From contig JBNAWB010000063.1 in the NCBI GenBank assembly GCA_049699975.1, forward strand, positions 1 through 17,281: DNA of 17,281 nucleotides, read 5' to 3'. The translations under genes and the position numbers were made by a program. Positions 14,564-17,281 of this stretch are shown in pieces (the stretch's first letter is position 1; each line of letters opens with the position of its first letter). The stretch comes from CAZAGD01 sp049699975. GTDB lineage: Bacteria > Desulfobacterota > SM23-61. The notes under the pieces were generated by a model. It had not been told where the DNA came from. It did no database searches and saw only the letters and a program-made list of their open reading frames with translations.

Positions 14564-14977
14564 ATGGGAGAGAATGGAGAAAAGGATGGCCAAAGTTTGC
14601 CCACTTCAGAGAAGGCGAGTTATGGCTTAGTCAACTTTGAACGAAGGAGATACCCGCGCTTTTCTATTGACCTGCCCATTGAATATTATCGCCTGCCCTC
14701 CCCTGAAAAGAGGCAGGCGCGGGTCAGCAATATAAGCGAGGGAGGGATAATGATTTATTTGCCCGAAAAACTGGATCTCGGGCAGCAATTGCGCGTAAAA
14801 ATATTCTTCCCCGCTGAACCTAACCTAACTGCCATGGAAGTAATCGGGGAGGTAGTTTGGATAGATTTCTGTTTAGAGGAAGGTAATGAATATCGTTGCG
14901 GCTTGAAATTTATAGAAGTCTCCCCCGATGATTTAAAAAGGTTAAAAAATTTTTTGCATAATCTGGCGCAAATTTGA
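14564..14977 (+). CDS. PilZ-domain protein, probable cyclic di-GMP receptor
   Basis: This 137-residue cytoplasmic protein is essentially one PilZ domain. Both ligand motifs are present: RxxxR at R28-R32 (ERRRYPRFSIDLPIEY) and NxSxxG at N56-G61 (VSNISEGGIMI). This supports binding of the second messenger cyclic di-GMP. A polar 25-residue N-terminal tail precedes it. The start is three bases after the deaminase stop, with AGGAG overlapping the end of that gene. Its stop overlaps the TTG start of the next, membrane glycosyltransferase gene. That coupling suggests it senses cyclic di-GMP for the envelope enzymes downstream, though this is inference. Confidence 0.9.
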   Translation: MGENGEKDGQSLPTSEKASYGLVNFERRRYPRFSIDLPIEYYRLPSPEKRQARVSNISEGGIMIYLPEKLDLGQQLRVKIFFPAEPNLTAMEVIGEVVWIDFCLEEGNEYRCGLKFIEVSPDDLKRLKNFLHNLAQI

Positions 14978-16533
14978 ATTCGCCTAATAGGCATACCATT
15001 CCGCAATTTTTTTTAAATAAAAATTTTCTTTCTTTTTTCCCGAGATTAAGCCCGGAAAACTGGAAAGAGTTCCTCAACATTTCTCTGCAGACCAAACCCA
15101 AGATTTTCATGGCGCTCATCATCCTCTCTTTTTCTGCTCTCCGCTTAGGGGTGGCTCCTTTTTTCGGCTTGGGAGTGGATGAAGCTCATTATATTTTGTA
15201 CGCTAAATTTTTAGATCTAAGCTATGTGGACCATCCGCCGCTGGTCGGCTGGGTGCACAGCCTAATCTTTTATACTTTGGGAACAAATGAGTTTTTGGCC
15301 AGACTACCCGCGGTCCTCATCTTCGCCGGCACTTCCTATTTAGCCTATCGTTTTTTGTGGTATATCTCCAGATCCGCAACTTTATCCTTAACCGCAGTCT
15401 TTGCTTTGAATAGTTCATTTCTTTTTAATGCTTTGGGCTTGATGCTTCTTCCCGACTCTCTTCTGCTTCCCTTAGCCTTTTTATTCCTGGAAATTGTGCT
15501 TAAAATTGCGGCCCAAGGGCAGCGCCAGCATTTTTTATATTTGGGCCTTATTTTAGGAGCCAGCGGCTTAGCCAAATATACCGCTATCTTGTTTCTTCCG
15601 GTCCTTTTTCTTTTTTTCTTAAGCCGGAGGAGGTGGGCTTTATTATTTTCTAAGGACATCTTCCTCACCGCCCTCATTGCTGGACTAAGCCTTGCTCCTG
15701 TGCTCATCTGGAACGTGCAGAATGACTGGATTTCTTTTCGCTACCAAGGGCAACACCTCACTTCTTTTTCGGCGCATATGCTGAAGAATTTTCTCTTTTC
15801 TCTTTTAGGCCAATTTTTGAGCTATAGCCCATTTCTTTTTGGAGTAGCCTGCTATGGATTTATTAAAAGTTGGTCGGCGGCCAATGAGCGGATCTCTCTG
15901 GCCTTTCTGTTAGGGGCTAGCAGTTTGATTTTCTTTAGTTTCTTTTCTTTCTTTGATGTGATACTGCCCCACTGGAATTGTCTTTTCTATCTTCTTTTTA
16001 TCCCCTTAGGTGTTTATTATTTGGGACGAGGAGAAAATGAGCGGCAGAAAAAAATTTTAAAAATTTGTCTAATGGCCAGTTTCGCTTTGACTATTTTCTT
16101 CTATGCCGAATTGGCAGGGAAATTTTTCCGTTTTCCTGATTTTCGATCTCCTTTCCAAGATATTTATGGGTGGGACCGTATTTGCCAAGAGGCTAATCGA
16201 TGGCTAAAAGAAAACCCGCGGTCGCCTAAAGCTCTGGCAGTTACCAATTGGACAATGGGCAGTAGGGTGATGTATTATTCATTGCCTTATGGAAATGAAG
16301 TTTTCGTAATCGATAACCGCCGGGATCAGTTCGATATTTGGCAAAAGAAAGAGCCTTATGGCTATGATCTTTTATTTGTGCAGACTTATTTTGAAAAAGT
16401 GGATATGGGGCAGAAGTTTAAATGTACCCAAGTAATCCCTATCTATAGCATGGAAATCACGCTCAATGGGGGAAAAGTAAATAAGGTCGATTTGGTATGG
16501 TGTCAAAATTACCAAGGAATGAAAAATGAATAA
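14974..16533 (+). CDS. ArnT/PMT-like membrane glycosyltransferase (GT39/GT83 type)
   Basis: This 519-residue polytopic membrane protein probably transfers a sugar from a polyprenyl-phosphate donor to a lipid or protein on the periplasmic side. After a 45-residue N-terminal region comes the first membrane segment, then the periplasmic catalytic loop GLGVDEAHYILYAKF with D69-E70, followed by YVDHPPLVGW (86-89 DHPP) as in ArnT and PMT-family enzymes. A second conserved acidic site is D161 in LLPDSLLL. About ten further hydrophobic segments and a soluble C-terminal domain of about 130 residues follow. The predicted start is TTG 14974, overlapping the PilZ stop as TTGA, with a poor ribosome site; the first in-frame ATG (residue 46) would cut into the first membrane segment. 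Acceptor and sugar are unknown. Confidence 0.85.
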   Translation: MNSPNRHTIPQFFLNKNFLSFFPRLSPENWKEFLNISLQTKPKIFMALIILSFSALRLGVAPFFGLGVDEAHYILYAKFLDLSYVDHPPLVGWVHSLIFYTLGTNEFLARLPAVLIFAGTSYLAYRFLWYISRSATLSLTAVFALNSSFLFNALGLMLLPDSLLLPLAFLFLEIVLKIAAQGQRQHFLYLGLILGASGLAKYTAILFLPVLFLFFLSRRRWALLFSKDIFLTALIAGLSLAPVLIWNVQNDWISFRYQGQHLTSFSAHMLKNFLFSLLGQFLSYSPFLFGVACYGFIKSWSAANERISLAFLLGASSLIFFSFFSFFDVILPHWNCLFYLLFIPLGVYYLGRGENERQKKILKICLMASFALTIFFYAELAGKFFRFPDFRSPFQDIYGWDRICQEANRWLKENPRSPKALAVTNWTMGSRVMYYSLPYGNEVFVIDNRRDQFDIWQKKEPYGYDLLFVQTYFEKVDMGQKFKCTQVIPIYSMEITLNGGKVNKVDLVWCQNYQGMKNE

Positions 16534-17152
16534 GTCCCTTTTAATGACGCCGATTCTTTTGGTCTGCGGCTCATGCTTCATTGTTTTAAGCTATTTTTAT
16601 ATTGATATTCCCTTAGCCAATTATTGTCGTCATCTGCATCCTGGGGTAAGGTCTTTTTTCGGGATGGTAACGGAATTGGGTCAATCTACTTGGTATTTAG
16701 GAGCATCTCTTTTTTGCTTCTTGTTATTTCGATATGTGTATAAAAATATTTTTCTTGCCCGGCGGATTCTTTTTCTCTTCGTAGCTATTGCCGGATCAGG
16801 AATAATCGTCAACATATTCCGCTTTTTAGCCGGCAGATATCGGCCAGAAATGTTATTTACCCAAGGCGCTTACGGATTTGAGTTTTTTCAAATAAAATCT
16901 AATGCTTTATCTTTTCCTTCCGGGCATACTACTACTGCTTTTGCCTTAGCCATGGTCTTGATTATTTTTTGGAGAAGATACTGGCCTTTCTTCGTCTTTT
17001 TGGCCACCTTGATAGCGGCCAGCCGCGTAATCATCACCGCCCACTTTTTGAGCGATGTAGTGGCTGGAGCCTACTTGGGCTTATTCAGCGTCATTTTTCT
17101 AAAAAATATTGGGGATTTTATTTTTTACCCAAGTCTTAAATTCTCTCATTGA
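16526..17152 (+). CDS. PAP2-family membrane phosphatase
   Basis: This 208-residue integral membrane protein should remove phosphate from a lipid phosphate or pyrophosphate, such as undecaprenyl pyrophosphate, phosphatidic acid or lipid A. The three acid phosphatase motifs are in order: R99-x6-R106-P107 (RFLAGRYRP, with Arg where Lys is usual), P131-S-G-H134 (FPSGHTTTAFA) and S166-R167-x5-H173-x3-D177 (SRVIITAHFLSDVVAG). Six hydrophobic segments are visible. The ATG overlaps the glycosyltransferase end by eight bases, with AAGGA 7 bases upstream. Pairing of an ArnT-like transferase and a PAP2 enzyme suggests joint work on lipid-linked intermediates or lipid A. The exact substrate is not deducible. 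Confidence 0.92.
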   Translation: MNKSLLMTPILLVCGSCFIVLSYFYIDIPLANYCRHLHPGVRSFFGMVTELGQSTWYLGASLFCFLLFRYVYKNIFLARRILFLFVAIAGSGIIVNIFRFLAGRYRPEMLFTQGAYGFEFFQIKSNALSFPSGHTTTAFALAMVLIIFWRRYWPFFVFLATLIAASRVIITAHFLSDVVAGAYLGLFSVIFLKNIGDFIFYPSLKFSH

Positions 17153-17262
17153 CCATTTATTACCTTTTTAATTCAGGGCTGATTTATGCGGGAATTGAAA
17201 AAGGGATTGAAGGGCAGATAGTGTCCCTGACCGTTGATCACTTTTTAAATTTCAGCTTAATT

Positions 17263-17281
17263 CAGGCGGGAGGGGGAGAGG
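17263..17281 (+). repeat. Third copy of the 19-base G-rich repeat, at the window end
   Basis: CAGGCGGGAGGGGGAGAGG is identical to the complement of 11875-11893 and differs by one base from 11678-11696. The window ends exactly at the last shared base, so any continuation of the element is unseen. The 110 bases between the PAP2 gene and this repeat show no gene. Confidence 0.75.

Noticed and set aside
15345..15707. Minus-strand open frame rich in Lys and Arg
   Set aside because: It is the antisense of hydrophobic, T-rich codons of the glycosyltransferase, which always gives basic-looking frames.
1..17281. CRISPR array, tRNA or rRNA genes
   Set aside because: No regularly spaced direct repeats were seen; the repeats found are few, palindromic and dispersed. 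I saw no cloverleaf with T-loop signature or rRNA-like segment.

Overview
The window looks like a bacterial chromosome segment from an anaerobic, Gram-negative, probably uncultured lineage. A Desulfobacterota-like (former Deltaproteobacteria) origin is my best guess. It rests on the acpP-fabF-rpiB-dCMP deaminase order, the two TRAP transporters (one of the TAXI type) beside a class III CoA-transferase, and the envelope genes at the right end. No marker gene fixes the phylum. All recognised genes are on the + strand. A run of ten N at 1791-1800 shows a scaffolded assembly. Both window ends fall inside repeats that recur within the window, as expected where an assembler stops.

Left part (about 310-9099): an uptake and catabolism locus. 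A TAXI-type binding protein and its fused TRAP permease (split by the N gap) are followed by a family III CoA-transferase. Next comes a complete DctP-DctQ-DctM TRAP transporter and a zinc-dependent alcohol/polyol-type dehydrogenase. The likely logic is import of one or two small organic acids, CoA activation of one, and oxidation of a hydroxyl group. The substrate cannot be read from the sequence.

Middle (about 9290-11900): an A+T-rich accessory island. A two-gene restriction-modification-like module lies between two inverted copies of an 86-89 bp palindromic repeat. Its genes are a DNA methyltransferase with an N-terminal excisionase/MerR-type HTH and an HNH endonuclease that overlaps it by one base. 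Next to it are a decayed IS3-type transposase tail and a second, G-rich inverted repeat pair. A third, truncated copy of the palindromic repeat opens the window, in the same orientation as the copy after the dehydrogenase, so the transporter locus lies between direct copies.

Right part (12033-17152): a tight housekeeping-to-envelope run. acpP and fabF (fatty acid elongation), rpiB (pentose phosphate) and a dCMP deaminase (dTTP precursor supply) are followed by a PilZ protein, an ArnT/PMT-like membrane glycosyltransferase and a PAP2 phosphatase. The last three are linked by short gaps or overlaps and suggest lipid-linked sugar or lipid A-type envelope modification.

The most notable unit is the repeat-bounded HTH-methyltransferase/HNH module. 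I see no wholly new system, but its architecture and flanks deserve comparative checking.
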